DNA of 64,000 nt from Methylomonas albis (lineage in GTDB: Bacteria > Pseudomonadota > Gammaproteobacteria > Methylococcales > Methylomonadaceae), in assembly GCF_014850955.1 (NCBI RefSeq), contig NZ_JACXSS010000001.1, forward strand, positions 3,286,001 through 3,350,000. Reading direction: 5' to 3'. Each line of letters opens with the position of its first letter. The stretch's first letter is position 1. Positions 1 to 9,957 of this stretch are shown one piece after another. The notes beneath the pieces were generated by a model that saw only the letters and a list, made by a program, of their open reading frames with translations, ran no database searches and was not told the DNA's origin. The position numbers were made by a program, and so were the translations under genes.

Positions 1-1
1 C

Positions 2-931
2 TCAGAAAAAGTTTATGAAAACGGCAACATCGGTCACCGTCCAGGCGTTAAAGGCGGCTATTTCCCTGTTCCGCCAGTCGACTCTTTCCAAGACATGCGC
101 TCTGCAATGTGCCTAGTTCTAGAAGAAATCGGCCAAACCGTTGAAGTACACCACCACGAAGTGGCCACTGCTGGGCAATGCGAAATCGGTGTTAAATTCA
201 ACACTCTGGTTAAAAAAGCCGACGAAGTATTGGGCTTGAAATACGTCATTGCCAACATCGCCCACGCATACGGCAAAACCGCTACCTTCATGCCAAAACC
301 ATTGGTAGGCGACAACGGCAGCGGTATGCACGTTCACCAATCCTTAGCTAAAGGCGGCGTCAACCTGTTCACCGGCAATCTGTACGGTGGCTTGTCTGAA
401 ACCGCGCTTTACTATATCGGCGGTATCATCAAACACGCTAAAGCATTGAACGCGATTACCAACCCGTCAACCAACAGCTACAAACGTCTGGTTCCTGGTT
501 TTGAAGCGCCTGTTATGCTGGCTTACTCTGCACGTAACCGCTCTGCGTCTATCCGTATTCCTTACGTCACCAATCCAAAAGGTCGCCGTATCGAAGTACG
601 TTTCCCAGACTCAACAGCTAACCCATACTTGGCATTCTCCGCCATGTTGATGGCAGGTCTTGATGGTATCCAAAACAAAATTCACCCAGGTGAAGCGATG
701 GATAAAGACTTGTACGACTTGCCGCCGGAAGAAGAAAAAGCTATCCCACAAGTGGCTTTCTCTCTGGATGAAGCATTGGCTGCTCTGGATGCAGACCGCG
801 AGTTCTTAACTCGTGGCGGCGTATTCACCGACGACGTAATCGATGGCTACATAGCCCTGAAACAAGAAGATGTGACTCGTCTGCGTATGAGCACTCACCC
901 TGTTGAGCTGGATATGTACTACAGCCTGTAA
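2..931 (+). CDS. glnA: Type I glutamine synthetase, C-terminal part (5' truncated by window edge)
   Basis: Glutamine synthetase makes glutamine from glutamate, ammonia and ATP in the cytoplasm. The frame is open to the window edge from base 2, so the N-terminal part lies outside. Visible family blocks are the metal/glutamate-binding segment with [10 protein letters not shown], the ATP/ammonia region [17 protein letters not shown], the arginine-rich [12 protein letters not shown] and [12 protein letters not shown]. The C-terminal part carries a [14 protein letters not shown] segment, but the usual adenylylation-site tyrosine motif (NLYDLP) is represented upstream by DLYDLPPEE, so GlnE-type adenylylation is plausible. 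A strong terminator follows 40 bases after the stop. Confidence 0.97.
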   Translation, partial: SEKVYENGNIGHRPGVKGGYFPVPPVDSFQDMRSAMCLVLEEIGQTVEVHHHEVATAGQCEIGVKFNTLVKKADEVLGLKYVIANIAHAYGKTATFMPKPLVGDNGSGMHVHQSLAKGGVNLFTGNLYGGLSETALYYIGGIIKHAKALNAITNPSTNSYKRLVPGFEAPVMLAYSARNRSASIRIPYVTNPKGRRIEVRFPDSTANPYLAFSAMLMAGLDGIQNKIHPGEAMDKDLYDLPPEEEKAIPQVAFSLDEALAALDADREFLTRGGVFTDDVIDGYIALKQEDVTRLRMSTHPVELDMYYSL

Positions 932-970
932 GACGCAGGGCTGCTTCATATAGCCCCACGATCTCGCAAA

Positions 971-1005
971 ACCCCGCAGGTCATTTGGCTTCGCGGGGTT
1001 TTTTT
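971..1005 (+). terminator. Rho-independent terminator of glnA
   Basis: A 7-bp GC-rich stem (ACCCCGC at 971-977 pairing with GCGGGGT at 993-999), a 15-base loop, and an uninterrupted T run to 1005. It lies just downstream of the glnA stop on the same strand. Confidence 0.9.
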
Positions 1006-1069
1006 GTGCTCATCACATATCAATACAATTGGCTATTTTGATTGAGCTCAGACACCCACATCGTTAAAG

Positions 1070-1432
1070 CTATTTGTCATCATCAGGTATTTCAGGAGCC
1101 TTCCAAGAACCGCGTTTATGTGCCTCCATAACAGTTTCCCAGCCATTCCGTAGTTCCTGTTGAGTAATTTCGAAATACTGGAGAATTCCATCCAGGCCGG
1201 ACGGTACTTCAAGAGTTGGCTTGGCATTATTATTTGCTGCCGTTGCTCCCTTTGGAAAAGATGAAATCAGTACACTGCCATTAATGGGTTTGATAGCAGC
1301 TTTGGCACAACGCGACTGATCGTCGGTATACAGGGTTTTTCCATCCACGACACACTTCATCGGCTCAGCCAATGCCTGACAAATCGGTAAAAATGCAGAT
1401 ATGCTAAGGCCAATTAGGATTTGTATTTTCAC
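1070..1432 (-). CDS. Exported hypothetical protein, DUF4124-like N-terminal region
   Basis: A 120-residue protein with a clear signal peptide (MKIQILIGLSISAFLPICQALA, cleavage expected after about residue 22). The mature start, KCVVDGKTLYTDDQSRC, resembles the short DUF4124 motif in which a cysteine pair brackets a 'G-x-x-x-Y-T-D' turn. The rest is Asn/Ala/Pro rich and ends in an acidic tail. It probably acts in the periplasm; no function is known. It stands alone between the glnA terminator and the divergent sdaA gene. Confidence 0.6.
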   Translation of the reverse strand: MKIQILIGLSISAFLPICQALAEPMKCVVDGKTLYTDDQSRCAKAAIKPINGSVLISSFPKGATAANNNAKPTLEVPSGLDGILQYFEITQQELRNGWETVMEAHKRGSWKAPEIPDDDK

Positions 1433-1682
1433 GGCATAGCTCCATTAATTCACAAGTAAGATATTCGCTTTCGGACAAATTGATGCTCGGAATGTTTTCC
1501 AACGCAGCCTTTACTCATAAGTCTAGTTAGGAATATAGCTCCCCCTGGTAATTACGAGCTTTTTCCGTCCTGCAGAATGTATATCCAGCGCCACGACAGG
1601 GGCATATTAATTGCTTATTATCTAGGGGATGCACACCCTTTATTCTAGAAACTCTTTTCTCAGCACTCTTTAGGCGACAATT

Positions 1683-3062
<1,380 letters not shown>

Positions 3063-3222
3063 AAGCTATAGGGCTGAGCCAACTCAATACCAAGACTCGT
3101 ATTTTCGCTAAAACATCCGGTAGCGGTTGGGCACAAAAACTGCGCCCACCCGCTCACCCTATTTTGGGCAACCGATTATCAGCCCCATATTTCGCTTTCA
3201 ACACTTTAGGCCATAGTAAAAG

Positions 3223-3789
3223 TTAGCCGTGTGTTCGAAATTCAATCGAGTTATCGCCATCATCATAAATCGCAAAGCCGCGGCCAAGAATGCCTTCACG
3301 GCCTGATGCCACGAATGCACTAATCTCGGCAGCTGTTTCCTGAGGGACGTTTAATAGATTGAGGCTGTTTTGCAGTATTTCCAAAACCACATCGTAGTTG
3401 TCGTCGATGGGCTGTAATCTGAGAAAATGGGAATGACCCGGACACAGTAAGGTCAGGTGCGGCTTTTCATCGCTGCCGACAATATCGCCGGTTACAAACA
3501 TCTCCAAAAATGCGAAGTCTCGATTATTGACCAAACTGGGCTTGGCATTCCCTCTGGCAAAAGCCGCAGCAAAATAATTATCCGCTAATTCCGAGAGTTT
3601 TTTAGGTTCAACAGCTTCTGCGCCGAGCAAAGCGTATAACAGTTTTTTTAAAGGCTTGGTTTGCTCTTCGATGGGCCTAGAGTAAAAATATCGGTTGACT
3701 CGATAGTCATCAAGCATACTGGCATAGAAAACATCCACAATTTTAGACACCAGATTGTCGTCAATTTTTGGTGTTGATTTATCGTTCAT
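3223..3789 (-). CDS. Divergent group I-like truncated globin with extended C terminus
   Basis: The 188-residue protein carries a recognisable truncated-globin pattern. Residues 14-60 (VDVFYASMLDDYRVNRYF, then QTKPLKKLLYALLGA) resemble helices A/B/E. Residues 119-160 (HSHFLRLQPIDDNYDVVLEI, then LNVPQETAAEISAFV) resemble the F/G/H region, with H119 or H121 as candidate proximal haem ligand. An insertion of about 25 residues lies between the two parts and a short tail follows (to residue 188), making it longer than the usual ~120 residues. Possible roles are O2/NO binding or sensing. The family call rests on pattern matching only; haem binding is not certain. Confidence 0.6.
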   Translation of the reverse strand: MNDKSTPKIDDNLVSKIVDVFYASMLDDYRVNRYFYSRPIEEQTKPLKKLLYALLGAEAVEPKKLSELADNYFAAAFARGNAKPSLVNNRDFAFLEMFVTGDIVGSDEKPHLTLLCPGHSHFLRLQPIDDNYDVVLEILQNSLNLLNVPQETAAEISAFVASGREGILGRGFAIYDDGDNSIEFRTHG

Positions 3790-4151
3790 CGTTATATCCC
3801 CCGTTTTTTATTAACCGGCTTTATTGCTTAAGCCCAAAGTCGTATGAGTGCCCCTTTTCCGTGTCATTTAGACAGAGCGCTAGAGTATAAGTCCGATCCA
3901 ACAATAAGGGCATAACCGTATTTCAAAAACTGCTCATCACCGGCAAAGACACGGCATTTGAAAAATAAATTTTTAGCAAACAACATTAAGGTCGAATGTT
4001 AAGTCTCTGAAGATACATAACATTGAAAAATCACGCGACAGCTGTAGTTTAAAAACCACTTGAAATCCTCGTTTAACGTAGGAGAATCCCGCTCCAATCG
4101 GCATTTATATGATGCCGTTCACACTTTATTTCGATAGAACGAGGAAGCACT
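3790..4151. other. Intergenic region between divergent genes
   Basis: About 360 AT-rich bases between the globin-like gene on the minus strand and a short plus-strand ORF. It should hold both promoters. I see no repeat, RNA gene or clear operator here. Confidence 0.4.
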
Positions 4152-4292
4152 ATGAAAATCGCACTAGTCACAATGGCGGGAGTCACTATCGGCGCTCTGA
4201 TAACTATTTCAGCACTCCAACTCTTGAAAGTCATTTTTCAAGAAACCTTGAAAATGGCGGCTGAGGCTTGGTATAGCCCTGAGCAACATTAA
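4152..4292 (+). CDS. Small single-pass membrane protein (46 aa)
   Basis: An ATG at 4152 preceded by a purine-rich ribosome site (GAGGAAG, 4141-4147) opens a 46-codon frame. The product has one hydrophobic segment (residues 3-27, including VTMAGVTIGALITISALQLL) followed by a short amphipathic tail containing an aromatic pair. It looks like a genuine small inner-membrane peptide rather than noise because of the good ribosome site and the uniform hydrophobic stretch. No family was recognised. Confidence 0.45.
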   Translation: MKIALVTMAGVTIGALITISALQLLKVIFQETLKMAAEAWYSPEQH

Positions 4293-4490
4293 GACAGGCT
4301 TTGCGTTCTTTCGATATATCCGATTGCGCACGCTAATTTTTCAATGGCCAAACTTATTGACCATTTGTTGGTGTTGAAAATTGAATCTTAGCTGGCAACT
4401 AACTATCGATTAGAAGTTGGACTAAGATCGCGCATGCATACTTTAATTCTGAACTGTCAGAGAAAACGCGCCCATGCACTCTAAAAAGAA
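4293..4490. other. Intergenic, no feature recognised
   Basis: Between the small ORF and the terminator that serves the minus-strand yccA-like gene. Some weak AT-rich inverted repeats (AATTTTTCAA near 4336 and TTGAAAATT near 4374) are visible but nothing that supports a call. Confidence 0.3.
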
Positions 4491-4520
4491 AATGCCCCGC
4501 CGGTTTCCCGACGGGGCATT
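4491..4520 (-). terminator. Bidirectional rho-independent terminator below the yccA-like gene
   Basis: A 9-bp stem, AATGCCCCG (4491-4499) with CGGGGCATT (4512-4520). On the minus strand it is followed by a T-rich stretch (TTCTTTTTAG) and lies 75 bases past the stop of the minus-strand gene. A T run on the plus strand lets it work in both directions. Confidence 0.85.
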
Positions 4521-4594
4521 TTTGCTTTAATCGCTTTGCTTAATCAATCTGCTTTCGTTAACGCTCGTAGCAAATAGCTAAACTCACCGAGTTA

Positions 4595-5263
4595 TCAGTC
4601 GTTACCGCCGAATACGCCCAATAACTGCAACAAGCTGGTGAACAAATTGTAGATGGAAACATACAATGATACGGTCGCCAATATGTAGTTGGTTTCGCCG
4701 CCGTGGATGATTTCACTGGTTTGATACAAAATCATACCGGACATCAACAACACGAACATCGCGGAAACCGCCAACGACAGCGCCGGCACCGAGAACAATA
4801 TCGCGGCCAAACCGGCAAAGAATGCTACCAGCACACCCACCATCAGGAAGCCGGCCATGAAACTAAAATCCTTGCGGGTAGTCAGCGCGTAGCCGGACAA
4901 ACCCAGGAAAATAACACCGGTGCCGCCAAGCGCGGTTAAAATTAGTTCATGACCGTTGCTGAACGCATGCACGTACATGTTTAAAATCGGTCCCAGGGTC
5001 ATACCCATAAAACCGGTCAACGCAAACACGAACACCAAACCCAGTGCGCTGTTACTAAAACGGGTGGTTAAAAACAGCAGACCGAAATAGCCTACCATGG
5101 TAATAATCAAGCCCGGATGCGGCAAGTCCAACGTCATTGCCACCGCAGCCATAGCTGCACTGAACAGCAATGTCATCGATAGCAGTAGATAAGTATTCTT
5201 TAAAACCTTATTGGTCGCCAGTACGCCGGCTTCCGAACGAGCAGTTGCAGTATTTAAACGCAT
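4595..5263 (-). CDS. Bax inhibitor-1/YccA family membrane protein
   Basis: A 222-residue protein with seven predicted membrane helices, the usual size of the BI-1/YccA (UPF0005) family. The N-terminal cytoplasmic stretch RSEAGVLATNKVLKNTYLLL and the helix FVFALTGFMGMTLGP are characteristic. The last helices contain LYQTSEIIHGGETNYILATVSLYVSIYN, with the acidic and His residues linked to ion leak in the family. E. coli YccA modulates the FtsH protease; whether this protein does the same is an inference. It is a single gene with its own terminator. Confidence 0.88.
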   Translation of the reverse strand: MRLNTATARSEAGVLATNKVLKNTYLLLSMTLLFSAAMAAVAMTLDLPHPGLIITMVGYFGLLFLTTRFSNSALGLVFVFALTGFMGMTLGPILNMYVHAFSNGHELILTALGGTGVIFLGLSGYALTTRKDFSFMAGFLMVGVLVAFFAGLAAILFSVPALSLAVSAMFVLLMSGMILYQTSEIIHGGETNYILATVSLYVSIYNLFTSLLQLLGVFGGND

Positions 5264-5389
5264 GATCAGTTATCCTCTCAAAGTTACAAGTAATGCTGTG
5301 ACCGCGCAATGTCCCCGGAGTTTCAGGGCATTGTCGGTACCGTCTGCTAGTATACCTAAAGAAATTGCACATACGAGGTTAAATAGGAC

Positions 5390-5782
5390 ATGAGCCCCAC
5401 CCCCTACGAGTTAATCGGCGGCGAGACTGCCTTGCGCAGCTTGGTCGATAGATTCTACTTTTATATGGATATTCTGCCGGAAGCCCAGGGCATTCGCGCC
5501 ATGCACGCCCCCAGCCTGGCCAGCGCCAAAGACAAATTATATAAGTTCTTCTCGGGCTGGCTGGGCGGCCCCAACCTATTTATTGAAGAATTCGGCCATC
5601 CAATGCTGCGTGCCCGGCATTTTCCGTTTCCGATTGGCGAATCGGAACGCGATCAATGGATGCAGTGTATGAATAAAGCCTTGGACGAAGTTGAGATGGA
5701 CCCACGCCTACGCGAGAACATTAGTACCGCCTTACAACAACTCGCGACGCATATGATCAATCAAGAAGCCACGGGAAGCTGA
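5390..5782 (+). CDS. Group II truncated haemoglobin (trHbO-like)
   Basis: A 130-residue globin of the group II type. It shows the YELIGGETALRSLVDRFY start, the W-x-G-G turn (SGWLGGPNLFIEEFGHP), the proximal-histidine segment LRARHFPF (H77) and the group II tryptophan in ERDQW (W90, position G8). Such proteins bind O2, NO or peroxide through haem. It is the first gene of a run whose next member, lapD, starts five bases after its stop, so a co-transcribed redox or O2 input to c-di-GMP adhesion control is possible but inferred. Confidence 0.9.
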   Translation: MSPTPYELIGGETALRSLVDRFYFYMDILPEAQGIRAMHAPSLASAKDKLYKFFSGWLGGPNLFIEEFGHPMLRARHFPFPIGESERDQWMQCMNKALDEVEMDPRLRENISTALQQLATHMINQEATGS

Positions 5783-5787
5783 GCCTC

Positions 5788-7692
5788 ATGTCACTATCCA
5801 AACAATTGTTAATCCTAATATCGGCGCTGTTTTTGATGATTTTCAGCGTCAACTTCGCGTTGAGCGTGAACAACATCAAGGACTATCTGGAAGGCGAATC
5901 GAAGAATCACGCCCAGGATACCGCCACCTCGCTGGGCCTATCGCTCAGTCCTTATATGGTCGATAACCACGATCCGGTAATTAAAACCATGATGAACGCT
6001 ATTTTTGATATGGGTTATTACAAGGAAATCAGGCTGGTCGATGCGGACAACAAAGAGCTGGTAGCCCTAAGCAGCGATAAACGCATAGAAGGTGTGCCGG
6101 GCTGGTTTACCGAGCTGCTGCCAATGACATCGGCCACCGCCGAAAGCGAAATCAGCTCGGGTTGGAACATGAGCGGGGTGATCTACGTCACCGTCAACTC
6201 CGGCTACGCCTATCTAAAACTGTATGAACAAGCCAAATCCGGGTTTTATTATTCGCTGGCGGCATTTTTGTTCTCCATCGCCCTGCTGGCGCTGTTACTA
6301 CGCGTCACATTGGCCTCGCTAAGCAGAATCGATCTATTGGCCCAGCAGATCAGCGAAGGCCATTTCGAAAGTATCGAAGCGCTGCCATGGACCCGCGAAG
6401 TGCGCAATGTCGCGGCATCGATGAACACCATGTCGCATAAAATCAAAACTACGATAGCTGCACTGCATGGCAAACTGGACCAAATGGGCGCCAGCCTGTT
6501 ACGCGACGACTTGACCGGGCTGTATAAAAAAGCCGTGTTCGAAACCGACATGAAACACTTGGCATTGGAAGACGCGGATGCCTTCATAGTGTTGATAAAA
6601 ATCGACAGCTTGGTCGATCTGGTTAAAGAGCACGACAGCGACGCGATCGATCAATTTTTACAGGCTTTTGCCGCCATTCTGCAAAAAGTCGCCAAATCGG
6701 CCGGAGAAGAAGCCGGCAAAGCCTATCGGTTTTACGGGGCCGAATTTGCCCTGCTGGTCAGAACTGATAATCCAGAACAACTTGAAGAACTGGTCAAATC
6801 CCTTAGTAGCGAATTTACCGAACTCGGCGAACGTTACCAAAAAACCGATTTGGCCCACATCGGCGTCGTTGGTTTCAATCCCTTGATGACCACCGAAAGC
6901 CTACTGGAGGCCGCTTACGAAGCTTACGAACAAGCCCATCTGATCGGAGCCAACAGTTATTTCATCCGTACCGGCGATAATTTTGCCCGCGATATTGCCA
7001 CCTGGAAGGATCTGGTCTTCGACTGCGTCGACCATAACGGTTACTCGGTTTGGTATATCGGTCAGATCGCCGCGTTTAGCAGCGGCGAACTCTTGATGGA
7101 AGAGGCTTTCATTCAGGTACACGATAAACAGGGCGGCTTGGTGGCGATCGGCCCGTTTATCTCTATCGCCGAAAAATTCGCCAAAATCGTCGATCTGGAT
7201 AAAGGCGTGATTCGCATCGCGCTGGATCATATTCAACGTAATCACATCGAACACGCCATCGCGGTAAATGTGTCCACCCGCACCATCAGAAGCAGCGATT
7301 TCCGGCTTTGGCTGGAGAAACTGATCAAGCAAAACCCGGCGGAGGTCAAAAAACTGGTGTTCAGTTTATCCGCTTATGCAGTCGCCAAAGATATAGACGC
7401 CTACCAGGCCTTCATCGAAACCGTGCATAATTGGGGCGCACGGGTGATGATAAAACGCTTCGAAACCCAATCCATGTCAGCCGACTTGGTCAAACGCTTG
7501 AAACCGGACTATATCCGCCTGGCGCGCGACATCGGTAATGGCATCGACAGTTCGTCGCAAAAACATGCTTTCGTGCAAACCATGCAGGAAATTTCCACTT
7601 TACTGGATATTTCGATTTTGGCCGAAAACGTACAATCGGATAAGGATTATCGCAGCTTAAAGACGATAGGAATCGTCGGTGCCAGTCGTTAA
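5788..7692 (+). CDS. lapD: LapD-like c-di-GMP receptor (degenerate GGDEF-EAL inner-membrane protein)
   Basis: The 634 residues follow the LapD plan: an N-terminal membrane helix, a periplasmic LapD/MoxY-type domain (about 25-150), a second helix (about 152-172), HAMP, then GGDEF and EAL domains. Both catalytic motifs are degraded: the GGDEF position reads YGAEF (near RFYGAEFALL) and the EAL position reads EAF. This fits a receptor rather than an enzyme. In the known system, c-di-GMP-bound LapD sequesters the periplasmic protease LapG and so keeps the giant adhesin on the surface. lapG follows with a 14-base overlap, which strongly supports the call. No lapA adhesin lies in the window. Confidence 0.9.
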   Translation: MSLSKQLLILISALFLMIFSVNFALSVNNIKDYLEGESKNHAQDTATSLGLSLSPYMVDNHDPVIKTMMNAIFDMGYYKEIRLVDADNKELVALSSDKRIEGVPGWFTELLPMTSATAESEISSGWNMSGVIYVTVNSGYAYLKLYEQAKSGFYYSLAAFLFSIALLALLLRVTLASLSRIDLLAQQISEGHFESIEALPWTREVRNVAASMNTMSHKIKTTIAALHGKLDQMGASLLRDDLTGLYKKAVFETDMKHLALEDADAFIVLIKIDSLVDLVKEHDSDAIDQFLQAFAAILQKVAKSAGEEAGKAYRFYGAEFALLVRTDNPEQLEELVKSLSSEFTELGERYQKTDLAHIGVVGFNPLMTTESLLEAAYEAYEQAHLIGANSYFIRTGDNFARDIATWKDLVFDCVDHNGYSVWYIGQIAAFSSGELLMEEAFIQVHDKQGGLVAIGPFISIAEKFAKIVDLDKGVIRIALDHIQRNHIEHAIAVNVSTRTIRSSDFRLWLEKLIKQNPAEVKKLVFSLSAYAVAKDIDAYQAFIETVHNWGARVMIKRFETQSMSADLVKRLKPDYIRLARDIGNGIDSSSQKHAFVQTMQEISTLLDISILAENVQSDKDYRSLKTIGIVGASR

Positions 7693-8350
7693 TAAGGGCG
7701 CACTAAACGCTGCCAGAGTAGCCATTGTCTTCTTCAGCCTGTGTTGCGGCATTGTGCTGGCAGCCGGCTTATTAATTGATCAGAGCCTGCTGGATAGAGT
7801 AGAAAAAAAATACGGCCCTGCCGCCAAGCAACGTTTTGTGGGCTGGCAAAGTTTAATCGAGAACGGCAAAAACTGGCCGGAAGCCGAGAAACTGGAACGG
7901 GTTAACGACTTTTTCAATGGTAACATCGAGTTTGTTGACGACATTGTCCTCTGGCAAAAAGCCGATTACTGGGCAGCGCCGACCGAGCTTCTGGCCAAAG
8001 GCGCCGGCGATTGCGAGGATTATTCCATCGCCAAATATTTTACCTTGGTCGAAATGGGTGTCGATGAAGATAAGCTACGGATTACCTATGTCAAGGCTTT
8101 GGAACTTAATCAGGCACACATGGTGTTAACCTACTTCGATTCGCCCCGCGCGGTGCCGCTAGTGCTGGACAACCTGAAACCAGGCATCGTCCCGGCTACG
8201 CAACGCAGCGACTTGCAGCCAGTGTACAGCTTTAACGGTACCGGCTTGTGGCTTGCCAAAAGCAAAGGCTCCGGGCAACATGTCGGCGGTTCGGATCGCT
8301 TGAGCATGTGGACCGAGCTTAAACTAAGAATGCTGGAATCGCCGTTTTGA
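7679..8350 (+). CDS. lapG: LapG-like periplasmic transglutaminase-fold cysteine protease
   Basis: The 223-residue protein has an N-terminal membrane/signal segment (VAIVFFSLCCGIVLAAGLLI) and the bacterial transglutaminase-like cysteine protease fold (family DUF920). The catalytic triad is visible as C112 in GAGDCEDYSIAKY, H147 in NQAHMVL and D164 in LVLDNL. LapG cleaves the N-terminal region of RTX adhesins when LapD releases it. It overlaps lapD by 14 bases and its TGA overlaps the TTG start of the next gene, so translation is probably coupled. Confidence 0.92.
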   Translation: MPVVNKGALNAARVAIVFFSLCCGIVLAAGLLIDQSLLDRVEKKYGPAAKQRFVGWQSLIENGKNWPEAEKLERVNDFFNGNIEFVDDIVLWQKADYWAAPTELLAKGAGDCEDYSIAKYFTLVEMGVDEDKLRITYVKALELNQAHMVLTYFDSPRAVPLVLDNLKPGIVPATQRSDLQPVYSFNGTGLWLAKSKGSGQHVGGSDRLSMWTELKLRMLESPF

Positions 8351-9081
8351 ACAGCCAAACCACCCCGTTACTTTACAGCCTGCGCCGCAGCAACCGCGCC
8401 AAAAACACCCGTATCGTCGTCACCGCCGACAAAATAGAAGTGGTGGCACCGCTAAAAGTGTCCGAGCGGCGGATTCAGGCTTTTGTGCATGCCCAAAAAG
8501 ACTGGATAGAAGCAGCGCTAAAACGCGTCGCCGACAGGGTGCAGCACGCCGCCCCGCGACTGGCGCCGAGCGCGTATCTGGATGGTGCGCAAATTCCCTA
8601 TCAAGGCCGGCGCTTGCCGTTAAAAGTCACAGCCAGCAAAACCAAAACCGTTCGTATCGAATTAATGAATGACGCCGTATTTTGGGTTAAATTGCCAACC
8701 GGCATTGCTGACGAACAACACTCCGCACTAATCCAACAAGCCTTGACACGCTGGATGAAAAATCAAGCCAAGCAACATATACAACGGCTGGTCGATATGC
8801 ATGCCCCGCGCTTTGCTCTGTTTCCGCGCAGCATTCGAATCAAAACCCAAAAAAGCCGCTGGGGCAGCTGCGGACCGAAAAACGATATTAATATGAATTG
8901 GCTATTGCTGTTGGCGCCGCCGGCGGCTTTGGAATACGTGGTGGTCCACGAGCTTTGCCACATCAAACACAAAAATCATTCCCCGGAGTTTTGGCAACTG
9001 GTCGCCGAACATCTACCCGACTTTAAGCAACGCCGACTCTGGCTTAAACAACACGGCGCCAGCGTGATGCAAGGCTTGTAA
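8347..9081 (+). CDS. YgjP/DUF45-type metallopeptidase
   Basis: A 244-residue protein of the UPF0114/YgjP (WLM-like M48) family. The zinc site is explicit: VVHELCHIKHKNHSPEFW supplies HExxH and the downstream acidic ligand. The upstream KTQKSRWGSCGPKNDINMNW block is the family hallmark. The start is TTG at 8347, overlapping the lapG stop as TTGA; no better ATG gives the conserved N terminus PLLYSLRRSNRAK. Substrates of this family are poorly known. It sits in the lapD-lapG operon and could take part in proteolysis there, though that is only context. Confidence 0.85.
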   Translation: MNSQTTPLLYSLRRSNRAKNTRIVVTADKIEVVAPLKVSERRIQAFVHAQKDWIEAALKRVADRVQHAAPRLAPSAYLDGAQIPYQGRRLPLKVTASKTKTVRIELMNDAVFWVKLPTGIADEQHSALIQQALTRWMKNQAKQHIQRLVDMHAPRFALFPRSIRIKTQKSRWGSCGPKNDINMNWLLLLAPPAALEYVVVHELCHIKHKNHSPEFWQLVAEHLPDFKQRRLWLKQHGASVMQGL

Positions 9082-9560
9082 TGCTGAAAAAGTTGGGGTT
9101 TTATATATTTGCGGCGTTATTTATATTTGCCGGGCAATTTCTGGTCAATCAGGATTTAGTCAGCGGTACGCCACCGGCCATAGTCCAAACCACGCTAACC
9201 GGCGAAAACCCGATGCAGCGTATAAGCAAAGGGCCGGCTGTGTTGTATTTCTGGGCGGAATGGTGCGGGATATGCCGAAGCATGCAGGGGAGCGTCAGCA
9301 ATGTACTACGGGATTATCCGGGAGTAACGATTGCAGTGCGGTCCGGCGACGATAGCAAATTGCAGAACTATTTAGACGGCAAGCAACTGCAATGGCCGGT
9401 CGTGAACGACAACAACGGCAGTCTCAGTCAACTTTACGGGATCAAAGGCGTACCGGCAGTGTTCTTCATTAACGCCGCCGGCGACATTATGTTTACGACG
9501 GTAGGCTTTACGTCGGAATGGGGAATGCGTTTTAGACTTTGGCTAGCCGGATTGGGCTGA
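9081..9560 (+). CDS. Membrane-anchored thioredoxin-like protein (ScsD/TlpA type)
   Basis: 159 residues with an N-terminal signal-anchor (LGFYIFAALFIFAGQFLV) and a thioredoxin fold carrying the active site WAEWCGICRSM (CGIC). The cis-proline loop is visible as IKGVPAVFFI. Proteins of this kind reduce periplasmic disulfides and resemble ScsD, a partner of DsbD-like electron carriers. The ATG shares its first base with the stop of the preceding metallopeptidase gene, so it closes this operon. Confidence 0.87.
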   Translation: MLKKLGFYIFAALFIFAGQFLVNQDLVSGTPPAIVQTTLTGENPMQRISKGPAVLYFWAEWCGICRSMQGSVSNVLRDYPGVTIAVRSGDDSKLQNYLDGKQLQWPVVNDNNGSLSQLYGIKGVPAVFFINAAGDIMFTTVGFTSEWGMRFRLWLAGLG

Positions 9561-9569
9561 AGTTACGAC

Positions 9570-9953
9570 TTATTGATGCTCGGCTAAATCACTCAAAGCC
9601 GCCAACTCCCGCTCCAGCAATTCGCTATCCCCCAAGTTGAGCTCGACCAATCGCCGCAAACGGGAAATACTGTCAATATCGATATGAACGCACTTAAAGC
9701 CGACTCTGTTATCAACCGCATGAGTGGCCATCACTTCCATGGTAATGCTAATTTCTTCGGATAAATCCAATTTCAAAGAATATAAGGTATCGGGTGGACC
9801 AGATAAGCTCTGCTCTAAATCCAACAGACAACCACGTAAAGACAGATCGACAATTTTACAAGGATAAGTTTGACCCGAACCGGTTAACACCGCGCCGGCA
9901 TGGTAAAAAATCCTGTGAAAACGGCGTTTATCATCGTTTTTATCAAGTGTCAT
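9570..9953 (-). CDS. PilZ-domain protein (probable c-di-GMP binder)
   Basis: Start taken at 9953 (MTLDKNDDKRRFHRIF), which avoids overlap with the upstream FHA gene. The PilZ c-di-GMP motifs are both present: RRFHR (for RxxxR, near residue 11) and DLSLRGCLL (for D/NxSxxG). The C-terminal part is a charged helix. With 127 residues it is a single-domain PilZ protein. The FHA gene lies five bases upstream on the same strand, so both are probably made together. It may read out the c-di-GMP level used by LapD next door. Confidence 0.87.
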   Translation of the reverse strand: MTLDKNDDKRRFHRIFYHAGAVLTGSGQTYPCKIVDLSLRGCLLDLEQSLSGPPDTLYSLKLDLSEEISITMEVMATHAVDNRVGFKCVHIDIDSISRLRRLVELNLGDSELLERELAALSDLAEHQ

Positions 9954-9957
9954 ACGC

